A stretch of DNA of 45,929 nucleotides from Trachelipus rathkii (lineage: Eukaryota > Arthropoda > Malacostraca > Isopoda > Trachelipodidae). Below are positions 11,446 through 22,892 of the stretch, piece after piece (position 1 is the first letter of the stretch; the number at the start of each line of letters is the position of its first letter). The DNA lies in contig JABUQX010028222.1 of the NCBI GenBank assembly GCA_015478945.1, positions 1 through 45,929 of the forward strand, given 5' to 3'. Under the pieces are notes generated by a model that did no database searches, was not told the DNA's origin, and saw only the letters and a list, made by a program, of their open reading frames with translations. A program made the position numbers and the translations under genes.

Positions 11446-12485
11446 TATAAAATTTTTCTGTCCAGGTTCAGATCCCCAAGACTAACCACTATGGTCATCA
11501 TTTCGTGTGTTTCACTGGAAAAGCTAGAGACACTCTTCTTTCTACAACTATTTTTAAAATACATACTGTCAAACATTGTCATAGTTGCAAGTCGACATTT
11601 AGATTTGAATCAACATTCATTTTCCTAACTTTGGTATGAATTATGTGCATTTCCTTCCTTTTTCCTTTAGCATGACATTTGAAAAAAAAGTAATCAAAGT
11701 TGAGAGGGAAAATCAGAGAAAGAAAGTGAGTTCTATACTCTTACCAACAGACTGCATAAAGGAATGAGCTTTTGCTATTAAGAATAAGTCCAAAAATCTG
11801 AACCGAAAACGGATATAATATCGTCATCCACTTCATGGTAGGGTTCTTTCCCTGTTAGTGAGACTAGCATTCTTCTTCCAATTAATTTTTAAACTCTTCC
11901 TCCTTTAGGTCCACACATTCTTTTCCCGCATTGGTTTCCAGTGTGCATCTTTGAGAACCTATTCTCTAACATTATCTAATTCTCTACTGCAAGGTCTTCT
12001 CCCTATCTAATATCTTTTTTTTATATGATATCAGGTAAACTACAAAGTGTTAAAATAAATTTAAGTAGATTGTTAATATTTAATTATAAAATATCAGGAT
12101 TTTGAATAACAAATATAAAAAAATAGGAAAAAATATGACTCGTTTAAATTGATATTTATAAATAAAATAACTAAGAAATATAGTTAAACTATAAAAGTTA
12201 TATTGAAGCAGCACATTTTTTGTCACAATTTATTTACACTTTAATTCAACTAAAACATTAAATTTATAAAATTAAAAAAAAAAAAAAACTTAAATTAAAT
12301 TATGATTATTTATCATTAAAAATAGAATATAAAATTACAAATTTAAAATTTTTATTTTTTTAAAGATAAAGATAATTATTCTCGAATGTCTCCTGAGGAG
12401 TAAATTATTGTTTAAGAAATAATAATAGTATATTGAAGTAGTGAAAAGTTCATGTTGTAGCTCAATATCTGTCAGCGGCAATTCA

Positions 12486-12487
<2 letters not shown>
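11446..12487. other. AT-rich DNA, no gene recognised
   Basis: Short frames at 11394-11628 are partly (TA)n translations. No motif was seen. From about 12040 the sequence becomes more than 80% A+T. Confidence 0.45.

Positions 12488-12519
<32 letters not shown>
12488..12519 (+). repeat. Poly(A) tract, about 31 A
   Basis: An uninterrupted A run directly preceded by AATTCAATAAA, that is an AATAAA signal merging into the A tract. It could be the tail of a retrotransposed copy of unknown source upstream (about 12370-12487), or just a mononucleotide repeat. Confidence 0.6.
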
Positions 12520-12521
<2 letters not shown>

Positions 12522-12544
12522 TCCTCTGATTTATTACAATACTG

Positions 12545-12802
12545 TTTTATACTATAATACTATGTATATACTATAATATATATATATTAATAGTATATAT
12601 ATATATATAAATTAATATATAGTATATATATATATAATATATATATATAAATATTATTATATATATATATATAATGTATATATTATATAATAAAATATAA
12701 TATATATATATATATTATATATATAATATACTATATATATAATATTATAAATAATAATATTATATAAAATTACTATATATATACGTATATATATTATATA
12801 AA

Positions 12803-12841
<39 letters not shown>

Positions 12842-12905
12842 TATATATAATATATATAATATTAATATAATTATTATATAATATGTATATAATTATAAAT
12901 ATATG
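12545..12905. repeat. (TA)n microsatellite
   Basis: About 360 bp of imperfect TA repeat with AATATTA variants, between the poly(A) tract and the 3' end of the mariner. Confidence 0.95.
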
Positions 12906-12982
12906 AAAATTGTAATCATTCATTAAAATAAAATTTTTACCAAGAAAGCAATGATATACCTAAATAACTTTTATTGTCCCTT

Positions 12983-14045
12983 CAAAATAATCTCCGCCTA
13001 ACAAAATTAACTTTTGGCAACGTTCACAAAGCTTCTGTAAACCGTCAGCAAAGTTCTCGTTAGAAATCGATCGCAGTAACAACTGACACACGTTCTTAGA
13101 TGGCCATTCCGTCCACAAAACGTGCTCCTCTCATCGATCCTCTTTAGCATGGAGAATAGAAAAAAGTCAGCAATAACCAGACCAGGGAAGTACAATAGCC
13201 AGATCAAGGGAGTACGGTGGATGATCGAGAACAGATAAGCCGCGCTGAGCCAAGAAACAATGCACAAGGTTCACGCAATGGACAGCCGCATTATCGTGCA
13301 GCAACATCCTCTGACCAGTCCTGTGCAACGCCTGCCGAATACATCGAATGCATCGTAGCAACCGTTGCAAAACTTCTCTGTAGAAAGCTGCGTTCACCTT
13401 TTGACGCTGAAGAACGATTCCTTATGGATGTTGCCATCGCAATCGAGAAAGGGATCAACATTGTCTTCACCTTGCTTTGACATTTGAGACTCTTTTGGGG
13501 CCTCGGGGTGGTTGGTGATCGCCATTCCATCGATTGCCGCCTGAATTCCAGATCGAGCTGGTAGCAGCAGGTATCACTCCCTCTGACGATGGTTCGCAGA
13601 AAGGATAAATCCCGGTCATACATGGATAAAAAATTTACGGAGGCCTCCATCCGCTTGGCTTTTTGTTCCTCTGTCAACATGTGCAACACAAACCGGGAAC
13701 AGATCTTTCGCTTGCTCAAATTTAGGCGGATAATGGTGTGCACCGTGTCCTTGTTAACGCCTATTTCCTCCGCCATCAATCGTAGAGGTAGTCGTATGTC
13801 TATTGCTAACAATTGTCGCCCTCTCTCGATCATGTCTGGGATTCTACTTGTCGTCGGTAGACCCGAACGTGGCTCATCCTCAGTTGTTTCCTTCCCTTCG
13901 CAGGGGAAGCTTTTGAACTGTTCGTAATAACATTTTTTTTTGTTCACCGAGTCCGTCACGTGCAGCTACACCGACATTTCATGCGTTTCCATCGGAGTAT
14001 ACCCGAATTTGTGACAGAATTTGATGTTCACTTGTTGATCAATCG
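12983..14045 (-). pseudogene. Inactive mariner (DD34D) transposase
   Basis: Cut-and-paste transposase of the IS630-Tc1-mariner superfamily, read from about 14045 to 12983. The N-terminal helix-turn-helix region begins VNIKFCHKFGYTP and continues KDTVHTIIRLNLSKRKIC. Next comes the block around the first catalytic Asp (GSDTCCYQLD...RRQSMEWRSP), then NAAFYREVLQRL, the second Asp in LLHDNAAVH (about 13280-13300), DHPPYSLDLA, ADFFLFSMLKR (third Asp) and a C-terminal GGDYFEG. Ignoring the insertion below, the second and third Asp are 34 residues apart, as in mariner. It is dead: the usual GDE(T/S)W is GSDTC, so the first Asp is displaced or lost; there is a frameshift near 13400; and a 22-bp tandem duplication (13171-13214) breaks the frame just before the third Asp. 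Terminal inverted repeats were not identified. Confidence 0.9.
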
Positions 14046-14313
14046 CACTGTGAGACAATCTCTTATGACACTTAACGCACTGTGACACAATCTCTTTAAA
14101 TGAAACTTATCGAACTGTGATACTAGCTCTTATAATAAAACTTATTGAACTGTGACACAATCCCTTATAATGGCGCTTATCGCACTGTGACACTAGCTCT
14201 TAAAATTACACTTACATCACTGTGAAACAATCTCTTATAATTACACTTATCGTACTGTAACACAATCTCTTATAATGAAACTTTTCGCACTGTGACACTA
14301 ACTCTTATAATGG
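14046..14313. repeat. 35-bp minisatellite, about 8 copies
   Basis: Tandem units begin (C/A/T)ACTGTGA and end CTTATCG, 35 bp each except a 32-bp first copy and a partial last one. Two variants can be told apart by the middle: ACAATCTC (A) and ACTAGCTC (B), in the order A A B A B A A B. The array starts exactly where the mariner coding remnant ends on its 5' side. Confidence 0.9.
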
Positions 14314-14472
14314 CAACGGTTGATTGCCATCTGTGGGTTTGCACTGACTCTCAGGTGTACACGACGATAGCTGTTGCTTCACTATATGTCTTTTGATAGT
14401 CTTCCAATGCGCGCGCTCCTGGCTCAGCCTATATTGTGGTTCTCGTAGCATTCACTGAACTTTTCAGACAGA

Positions 14473-14473
<1 letters not shown>

Positions 14474-14520
<47 letters not shown>

Positions 14521-14630
14521 TATTATATTATAGTATATTACACTATAAAAATTTGTATGTGTTGTATATATATAATATATATTAAAAATTATTTAAAATT
14601 TAATTAAAAATTATTATTAATATATATATA

Positions 14631-14676
<46 letters not shown>
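14474..14676. repeat. (TA)n microsatellite
   Basis: Two TA runs separated by about 100 bp of AT-rich sequence, bordering the 3' end of the Penelope-like fragment. Confidence 0.95.
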
Positions 14677-14678
<2 letters not shown>

Positions 14679-14689
14679 TGGAATATGAC

Positions 14690-15680
14690 AGGGAATTTCG
14701 TATACGCATTGATTTTGGGTGTTACTTTTTTTGTTTTGGGGGAATAAGAGAATGTTTTAAAGAAAGTGCTGTTATAGGTGAAAGTGATGGATTTGGGGAG
14801 ATGTTGTTTGATGTTATGATTAAGGGGGAAGGTAATGGGAGGAATTTTGTTTGGATTAATGGTTTTTGATTTGTGTTGTAAAAAGTTTGTTTTGCTTTTT
14901 TGTATGCAATATTGATTATATGAGGGGGTATTTTAATTTTATTTAGGTGGAATAAAGATATTTGGTTTCAGTATGTAAATGATTGGGGGAACATATTCGT
15001 AGGCTCTGAGGTATAGTGCCGCGAGGGTGGCAATTTTGATGTTTTTAGTGTGACTGGAATACCAATGGTTATAGGTGGGAGGGGAGGTTGGTTTCCTATA
15101 AACTGAGTATGTGATATGGGGGGAATTTTTCCATGTGAGAAGAGTGTCCAAAAAGGGTAGTGTGTGATTATGAGAGAGTTCATGAGTGAAGGAAATGGAA
15201 GGATGTATATTGTTTATTATGGTAAGGATATTTTGAAAATAGATGTGGTGTGGTATAGCTGTGAAGATATTATCGACGTAACGGAGCCATGTGGAGTTGG
15301 TGAGTGCAGGGTTGGGTAGAATATAATAATGTTCTATTGATTCAATGAAAATGTTTGCCAAGGTGGGGGAGAGAGGAGAACCCATTGATAATCCTTAGGT
15401 TTGTTTGTAATATTTATTATTGAATGTGAAATAGTTATTATTCATTGTTAGGAGTACAAAATCTTTAATGTGGGAAAAGGGTTGGGATAAAGTGATTTGA
15501 TTTTGGGTTATGTATCTTTCTAGAAGTTCAAAGGTGAGTGGGACAGGCACAGAAGTGAATAGGGATTCAACATCAAAGCTGAGAAACTGATGGGTAGATG
15601 GATTTAATGATTGGGTACATTGAATGAAGTGGGCGGTATTTTTGATATGGGAGGGAGAAATTTGGCCTATGAGGGGTTTA
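14690..15680 (-). pseudogene. Penelope-like element reverse transcriptase fragment
   Basis: Read from 15680 to 14690 with only a few stops. Motifs in order: HQFLSFDVESLFTSVPV (about 15560-15595), LLTMNNNYFTFNNKYYKQT (about 15395-15450), then the longest open stretch (14939-15385) with MGSPLSPTLANIFIESIEH, TWLRYVDNIFT (the catalytic YVDD box reads YVDN), SISFTHELSHNHTLPFLDTL and YSVYRKPT. This order, with the GSPLSP and LPFLD motifs, is characteristic of Penelope-like elements rather than LINEs. Further coding-like sequence continues to about 14690 without a clear GIY-YIG domain. One stop precedes GLSMGSPLSP. Both the 5' and 3' ends run into (TA)n. YVDN instead of YVDD, the stop and the truncation argue that it is inactive. 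Confidence 0.9.
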
Positions 15681-15694
15681 TATAGTAGATATGC

Positions 15695-15805
15695 TATTAT
15701 ATATAATATATATTATATATATATATATATATCTATATATATACGTATATATATATATAGTATATATATATATATATTAATAATATATTATATATATATA
15801 TATAA
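15695..15805. repeat. (TA)n microsatellite
   Basis: TA repeat at the 5' truncation point of the Penelope-like fragment. Confidence 0.95.
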
Positions 15806-15929
15806 TGATACCAACCATCCACCTGCTTATAAACTAAGTTATGGTCAGCATAGCAGTCTAACATTAATACTAACTGTAACTAAAACCGCCAATTTTGGCT
15901 TCGTCTTAAATATATATATGATACCATAA

Positions 15930-18400
15930 CATCATATACTATCCAACTCTTTCTTAATGTTGCAATTGAGTCACTCTCAACAACCTCCTGGCAGATTATG
16001 CAAAATTAACAACCTATTACTGAATGCATGCTTTCTTATATCAAGATGGCCTGCCTTCTTATTAATTTTCTAATTATGCCCCCTGGTCACCTGTGCATGC
16101 TCTATCTATGGAAAATTTATTGGTCTCTGTATTATCAATAGATGTAAATATTTTGTTAGATTTTGTAATCATGTCTCTGAGAATTCGCTTTCTTACTGAA
16201 AAAATTCCTAAACTCTTCAAGCTCTCCTCATAGTTTTAGCCTAAACCAGAATTAATCCTTTGTTGCCTAAACCGTTGCCACTCGCTCTAGCATATCCTAA
16301 GTCTTTCCTTTAAATAAGGGGCCAAACTTTGTCCATAAACTCTATTACTAGGCCTATACATAGCTATTAATCATTTACTTATAACTCCTTGCTCTTGTAA
16401 CAACATTGCGATTTATTATGCGCATCTTATTAGGTTTATTTCTGCTTCCAACACTGATTAGCTACTTTCAAATTACTGCTTTAATATCACACCTAATCTT
16501 TTTCTTGGTCCACAGACTCAAGCCAATCCCCATTCATATCGTAGTTAAAACTTTTATTTGAGTACCTAGGTGAGAACCTTGCACTTTTTTACTATTAAAA
16601 TTCATTTTGCCACTTATCTGCCCAAGAAGTTTACCAAGATCATTTTGATATCTTTAATACATCCTCACTATTCTAACTTGGGTGGCACTTTGGTATCATC
16701 TGCAAACTTAGAACTTTTGCATTTATGTCCCAGTATTTACATTTATATTAATGAGGAAACAATAGTGGCCCCAGCAGTGAACCTGTGGGACACACCTCTT
16801 CACTATTAGCACTATTGATTTATTGCCATTTAGTTGTAGCACCTGGTTTCTATTTCGCAAACACTCTTTAATCCAACAATGTACCACTCCACTATAACAC
16901 ATTGCAATACTTCTTCATCAGCCTTTGTGGGGAACCTTATCAAAAGCTTTGCTAAAGTCTAAATACACAATATCAACTGGATCTCCTCTGTCAATGCAGT
17001 CAATAATGTATTCCATAAATTCCTAAAGGTTTGTCTGACATGACCTACTTCTGAAACCCAGGCTGGGAGTCATACAATACCTTGTTCTCTCTAAATATTT
17101 TCTATATGACCTTTCCATTTAAGCTTTTTTCCAGAACCTTTTACCAACAAGATGTTAAGCTAACTGGCTATAATTTCCCAAATCTTCCCTTACTACCCTT
17201 TCTTATAAATAGGCACATATGCTTGTTTTCCAGTAATCTGTCCTCACCAAATGTTTATGATCGCTTAAAATCAATCAGTGCTTTTGCAATGCTGGGCACT
17301 ACCCTCTTTCAGAATTTTACCATATATACCATCGGCCTGCAGCTTTACTTGGGTCAATTTGATCTAATAAACGTTTAAATATTTTTACATCAATTCAATC
17401 TGTAAGTCTTTTGCTACATGCATACAGAACTATTAGTCCTCCAAACTATTAATCTAATCTTTCTCAGTAAACACTGGAAGCAAATTAAGCATTGAAAATG
17501 TTGACCAACTCCTTATCTGAACTCACTAATTTTCATCAATTTTATTGGACCAATTGTCTATTCTTACTTTTAAATTTATAAAGCTAAAAACTTCTTCAGG
17601 TTCTAATTACTATTCTGTTGGCTTATCTTCTGCCATCTTCTTTGCCTTCTTATATTAACTGGTTAAGTTCATTTCTATTTTTCCTATATTTTTCTAAATC
17701 ATCTTCCCTATTCTACCCTTGAATATTTTAAACATCTATGCTTTTCATATTTCTTCTTTCTCTCTATTCCACCAACAGGTTTTCTCTTCGCCACCCCTAA
17801 TGGGGTTATCTTTAAAACATACTGACCTGAATATTCATTAAAATTTTGTTAAAATGTTCCGACATGATAAAACAGTTTTGTCTTTAAACTCTTTATCCCC
17901 GTTTGTATCTAACATGTCTGCGAAATTTGGTAAAATCGCCATTTCGGAAATCTATGATCTTTTCTTATTAACTTGCAATTTGGCCCCGATATCACATTCA
18001 TATTAATCTAACTTATATTATGGTACTAAGTCTAAATTCTCTCATCTCCTAACTTCATCCCACATACTTTCATGTTAGTTATATATTAAGTCTAATAATA
18101 TGGCATCGTATCTTGTGGGGTTTCTTGAACATCTGGGTCAAAAAGTTATCTAGTATATATATATATATTTGAATGCAGAACTACTATGGTCCACTATTGC
18201 TGAAAGGAATCCCAATGAATGCAGGAAAATTAAAATCACCATTATGACTATACTTTTTTCATAACTGTGGCATGCTGTCTCAATTTCTTTCACAATTTCC
18301 CCGTCTAATTCTTGACTCCCTGGCCCGGAGGTCTTAAAATGCCCGTATTCTATATGATTTTTAGTATATAGGATTCTCACACCGATTCAATATAATGATT
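15930..18400 (-). pseudogene. CR1/L2-type LINE ORF2 remnant (APE endonuclease + RT)
   Basis: Minus-strand ORF2 of a CR1/L2-like non-LTR retrotransposon, broken by many stops. At the 5' side, 18150-18380 reads YTKNHIEYGHFKTSGPGSQELDG, then ETACHSYEKSIVIM and a frame-shifted GDFNFP, the middle of the APE endonuclease. The RT follows: RSRSCQTNL, EYIIDCIDRGDPVDIVYLDF and SKAFDKVPHKG (about 16930-17040), WIKECLRNRNQVLQLNGNKS (about 16830-16880), a degraded CVPQVHCWGHY where GVPQGSVLGP is expected, KFADDTKV (catalytic ADD, about 16695-16715), and a C-terminal part with HYKSKEL-like and CQEVVESDSIATLRKSW (about 15955-16000). Motif order and wording match CR1/L2 elements of arthropods and reptiles, from memory. 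The ORF1 remnant lies upstream at 18840-19350. Confidence 0.88.
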
Positions 18401-18839
18401 AATTTTAAAGTCAGTCAATTAGTTAAGATTGAAATAATTACTTTTAAACATAAGCGCCACAATACACCACCTTCTTTCCTATACGCTGCTATAATAGAGT
18501 GATAATTCCTGCTATTTCATATTCTGAAAGGAGTTCCATATAAAAATTTCTCTTCATTAACCCATTGCCTCAGTTTATGCAAATAATGGTTAGATTCTCA
18601 TTTAATGCTATAACTTAATCGCTCATCTCTTTTATTTGTAAAGGCTATGAGCATTTGTGTAAAAACGATTTGATACTCGAAATGCTGTTATTTTTTTATT
18701 GCTATCAATATATTAGACTCCCCCTAATAGTTTTATTTTATCTCCCACTATGTACAGTTAACCATTGCTATTATTCGTATCCAAATTTAGCCACCCCCAA
18801 ATTTACCTAGTTTTTTGCTAAACAAGTCTCCAACTGGTA

Positions 18840-19350
18840 CTGAAAAGCACACAGACCTTTACGCCTCAAGTGAACTCCATCTGCTGCACAAGATCTTTAT
18901 AGAAATTCTCTCACACAAATCAAAACCTAATATTTTGAAAACATAATTCCCCTAACCCTTTTCATTTACACCTAAAGCTCTACTCCCCATTCCTGACTAA
19001 CCTAGGTAAAATTCCAGAAATCATGCACCTTCTTCCACTACAGCTTTTCAACATATTCTGAAATCAATCTCCTATAATTGCTATTAATTTTTTGAACGCT
19101 TTATGCTATTATCATTTGTACGCACATGCACAATCACCTCTGAATAACATTTGTTAGAATCAATCTCTCTATCTATCCTACCCACGATATCACTCACTCT
19201 GGCACCTGGATAACATACTCTCAATCGTTTCTTTCTTTTTATTCTTAGTTTGAAAAGTCCTATCTAGGAATCGTATCATAGAGTCTCCAATTAGCAATTT
19301 ATCAGTCCTCCCCTTTCAGACTCAACATTACCATTGGCACTTTCTGATCC
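18840..19350 (-). pseudogene. CR1/L2-type LINE ORF1 remnant with SGNH/GDSL esterase domain
   Basis: Read on the minus strand from about 19350: an LIGDSMIRFLDRTFQTKNKK segment (GDS motif of SGNH hydrolases), then RVCYPGA-like and SDIV sequence, VHVRTND (the GxND block), an MISGILPRL phrase and, near 18890, ADGVHLRRKGL, which is the DGxHL block carrying the catalytic Asp and His. This order is the esterase-type ORF1 known in some CR1/L2 elements, where it is thought to act with the ORF2 protein on RNA or membranes. Stops and small shifts show it is decayed. It is immediately upstream of the ORF2 remnant in the same orientation, as expected for one element. Confidence 0.72.
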
Positions 19351-19884
19351 CCTCCCATCTGGAAGACAGTCGAACCTGTTACTGGAGGTCACAGGCTGGA
19401 CTGACTTTCGAGATACTCATCTTTAAATTATTATTTCTAGTTTCTACAACTCTATATTTCATCTGCAGACCTATTTTCAACTAATTTATCCTTTTTCCTC
19501 TATCTTCTGCCCTAGGTGAATGCACTATTCCTGTCTACCGCTAAATCTCCGCTCACTCTTGCTCGAATCCCTACTAACGTTTTTTTCCTAACACTTCCTC
19601 CTTTCTCCTCTAATACTTCTTCTTTCAATCCAATCCATATTTTCACTCAGTCTTTTGCAATTCCTTTCTTTAACACACTTCTCTGCATTCAATCACAAGC
19701 AAGGAGGTCAAGCTATTCCATATTCACCTCTACATTTCACAGATATCAACAGAGCATACATACTTTAAATTATTATTAGCTTCTAACCTGTAACTATTAT
19801 TTTACCAACTACAGTTTAAATATCATTAAAGCCTAAAAAGAATTCATTATATCTTCAAAAGTAGGTAAAAATTTAAAACAAGCC
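19351..19884 (-). other. Probable 5' part of the CR1/L2-like LINE
   Basis: Between the SGNH remnant and the tandem units. Minus-strand translation of 19516-19779 gives a charged stretch (CVKERNCKRLSENMDWIERR) that could be the N-terminal coiled-coil or zinc-binding part of ORF1, but stops interrupt it and no motif is decisive. Confidence 0.35.
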
Positions 19885-20400
19885 TAATTTAGCTTAGCCT
19901 AGCCAGGGATATATAAAAATTATAAGGTGGCTTAGACTGTAGTCTAATGACCTGGGACTTAATTTAATTTAAATTATCACTAATTAAATTAACAATTATT
20001 AAGGACTGTATTTACATACACAGAAAATCTATTTACGAATCCAAATAAACCTCCACACAGAATCTAGCTTGCCTGGCTAAGGCTATATAAAATTATAAAT
20101 AGACCCTATACTTAAGGCTTGGTTTCTAGTAAACTTAATTTATATTTAATTATCACAAAATTAACATAAACAATTTTAAGACTGTGGTTAAATAGAGAAA
20201 AACTACTTAATTCAAATAAACCTGCTAACACACAGTATACAGGAAATCTCTTAACTACTCTAGCCTAGGGTTAACATCAAACACTGACTGAGTCCAATAC
20301 TCAACTAAATTAATTAATAACAATATCACAATAATAAGTACACAATTTCTAAAAATCCACAGTTAAATACACATCCACTAATTGGTTAACTAAATGACTT
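19885..20400 (-). repeat. Three degenerate tandem units of about 150-190 bp, probable LINE 5'-UTR monomers
   Basis: Units start near 19885, 20066 and 20255. Each begins with a (T)AGCCTAG(C/G)-like phrase and a TATATAAAATTATAA segment (clear in the first two), carries an AATTTATATTTAATTATCAC-like middle, and ends with AATCCAAATAAACCTCC or a variant. They lie directly upstream of the ORF1 remnant in element orientation, where tandem promoter monomers occur in some LINEs. Promoter activity is inference. Confidence 0.55.
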
Positions 20401-20465
20401 GCAAATTCACAGATTATAGTAGTAAAATGTATAGCAAAAAGAAGCACACCCTCACTCAATGGCCA

Positions 20466-20690
20466 CAGATATTTTGAAAATTGATGTGGTGTGATGTGGC
20501 TATGAAAATATCAATCGACAAGGAGCCATGTGGATGTTGGTGAGTGCAGGGTTGGGTAGAATATAGTAATGTTCAATTAATTCCATGAAAATGTTTGCCA
20601 AGGTGGGGGAGAGATGAGAACCCGTTGATAATAATCCTTGGATTTGTTTGTAATATTATATTTATTGAATGTGAATAGTTTTATGAATTC
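20466..20690 (-). pseudogene. Second Penelope-like RT fragment
   Basis: Nearly the same sequence as 15228-15440, including the reverse complement of the MGSPLSPTLANIF block and the tract before it, with small indels (for example an extra ATA within the stretch before the GSPLSP codons). It is a short, frame-shifted piece of the same family, again ending in (TA)n at its 5' side. Confidence 0.85.
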
Positions 20691-20837
20691 AATATATTAT
20701 ATATATATATATATTATAGTATATATTATAATATATATATATATATATATATATCTATATATATTAATATATTATATACTATATATATATACTATATTAT
20801 TTATATATATATATATAATATATACATATTTATATTA

Positions 20838-20872
<35 letters not shown>

Positions 20873-20949
20873 ATTTATTTATATATTCTTTAATATATAT
20901 ATATTATATATATATATATATTATCATATATATATATTATATATATATA

Positions 20950-21003
<54 letters not shown>
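20691..21003. repeat. (TA)n microsatellite
   Basis: About 310 bp of TA repeat with occasional TTTA and AATA interruptions, just upstream of the protease exon. Confidence 0.95.

Positions 21004-21038
<35 letters not shown>
21004..21038. repeat. (TG)n microsatellite
   Basis: A TATG followed by about 15 TG dinucleotides, about 55 bp before the protease exon acceptor. Confidence 0.95.
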
Positions 21039-21043
<5 letters not shown>

Positions 21044-21094
21044 CGCATAAAAACTTAAATAGCACACATTGTAAATGTACAAATTATCATTTAG

Positions 21095-21349
21095 GACAAG
21101 CGAAGAGTTTGTTAGCATTGTTCTTGGGGAACATAACGTCTTATCCAGAACCGAAACAAATCGAACAAAGGTTTACCAAGTAGAAAATGTAAAAATCCAT
21201 CCGTCCTTCAATAGAACTACGTTTGAGAACGATATCGCTCTGATTGAACTGAAGCATTCTGTCAACTTGGATTCGGTACGCGGTTTTCTGCCAATTTGTC
21301 TTCCACAAGAAAGTCTGAGAACCGAAGCAAGCGAAGGAGAGATTTACGG
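21095..21349 (+). CDS. Trypsin-like serine protease (S1 family), internal exon with catalytic Asp
   Basis: Encodes the middle of a chymotrypsin-fold protease domain: FVSIVLGEHNVLSRTE, then VENVKIHPSFNRTTFENDIA, where the Asp of ENDIALIEL is the second member of the catalytic triad, then LPICLPQESL. The exon is bounded by an acceptor (TTATCATTTAG, ending 21094) and a donor starting at 21350 (CGG|GTAGTT). The phase fits the next exon: joining them restores ...EIYGWQSF, the position of the conserved Gly-Trp after the domain's central loop. The product is probably secreted or extracellular, as most S1 proteases are, but no signal peptide or clip domain is in view. The exon for the catalytic His (TAAHC) should lie upstream; I see none in the transposon-filled 20 kb before it. 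Substrate specificity cannot be judged. Confidence 0.85.
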
Positions 21350-21574
21350 GTAGTTGTAGTTTAATTAATGGATTATATTTATTAATTGTAATTTGAAATA
21401 TTGTTACTATTAACAGATAATTAAATTAATTTACATTATGCAATGAATGTATAAAGGTCCTAATACATTTTCTCTACTTTTTCAAATATGAAACATTGTT
21501 GTCAAATATTAAAAAACTTTTTTAGAATTAATGAAATTATTAAATTTTTTAATTTTTATTTAATTATTTAATAG

Positions 21575-21731
21575 GTGGCAAAGCTTCCCTTGGGCTCCTG
21601 AAATGAAAGAAGAACCTGAAAAAGTTTTTGTGAATTTAATATCAAGGACTGAGTGCAATGAAGCAATGACATCTTTTAATGTTGCGCCATCAATGATCTG
21701 TGTTAAGAATTCTGACGTCGGAACTTGCAAA
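21575..21731 (+). CDS. Trypsin-like serine protease, following exon
   Basis: Begins after an acceptor TTTAATAG (ends 21574) and stops at a donor AAA|GTAGGA (starts 21732). It encodes GWQSFPWAPEMKEEPEKV then FVNLISRTECNEAMTSFNVA and PSMICVKNSDVGTCK. The TECNEA...MIC...GTC spacing is that of the S1 segment leading to the GDSGGP block (Cys, MIC, then Cys before Gly-Asp-Ser). The GDSGGP exon itself is not found: after 21731 there is about 800 bp of AT-rich sequence with one acceptor-like CAG at 21983, whose downstream reading (DNIYFWSF...) does not fit, and then repeats. The gene is either split by a long repeat-filled intron or broken. Confidence 0.82.
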
Positions 21732-22515
21732 GTAGGATTTTGTTTTTTTTTACTTTTGATAAAGAAAATATTTATATATTTAATAGGATATATATTTTTT
21801 ATATATTTTTTTATGATAGCATCCACAACAAATAGAAATTTTCCTTTATAATCCTCTTCTTTATCATTTTATCAATTCTAATTTTTTTTGAGGTGTTTCA
21901 TAAAGATGGTTTAAAGATCATTTGACGATAATTATATCATAACTATTAATTTTATTTTAATATTTATTTTCCCTACGTTCAGGACAATATTTATTTCTGG
22001 AGCTTTTGTGCTTTTATAAAGTGTAAATTAAACGATTTGTAATTTATTTCATTTAATTCATCAATCACATTCTCAAACTAAAATTTGCATTATCTTTCAT
22101 CAGAAGAAATTACAATATTTTAAATAAACATTGCTTGCAATTTGTCAATCCATTAGACTAAAGAGAAAAATTATATCTTTATTTAATATAAACAAATTTT
22201 TAGCATAGAAAACATCAAAAGAGGTTAAGAAGATTTTAAAGTTTAAAGTTTATAGTTTTAGAAGTTTAAGAAGATAATACTACTTTAAGATGATTGTCTT
22301 TCCCTTGTTTTTAGTTAATTAAAGGGCAGAAAAAAATTACCACAGCAAGAGCAAATAATTAAGAGGAAATAAACGTTTGAAGTTTGGATTTTAGAGTTAC
22401 TGAATAAACTTAAAGTTTATTATTGATAGTGAAAAACTTTATTGTTTCTCTGGTCAATGTTATATAATGCTGGCTCACATCCAAATAAACAATCTACTCA
22501 GTTGAAGTATCAAAA
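21732..22515 (+). other. AT-rich sequence, probable protease intron
   Basis: No GDSGGP-encoding segment and no other coding motif. The repeat block starts at 22516. Confidence 0.5.
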
Positions 22516-22868
<353 letters not shown>

Positions 22869-22892
22869 TCAACGGGTCATGGGAAAATATTG

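Noticed and set aside
11460..11500. Possible tRNA T-arm (CCAGGTTCAGATCCCC)
   Set aside because: No matching D arm, anticodon arm or acceptor stem in the correct position; upstream is (TA)n.
21984..22060. Candidate third protease exon after CAG at 21983
   Set aside because: The reading does not contain GDSGGP or any S1 motif and soon meets a stop.
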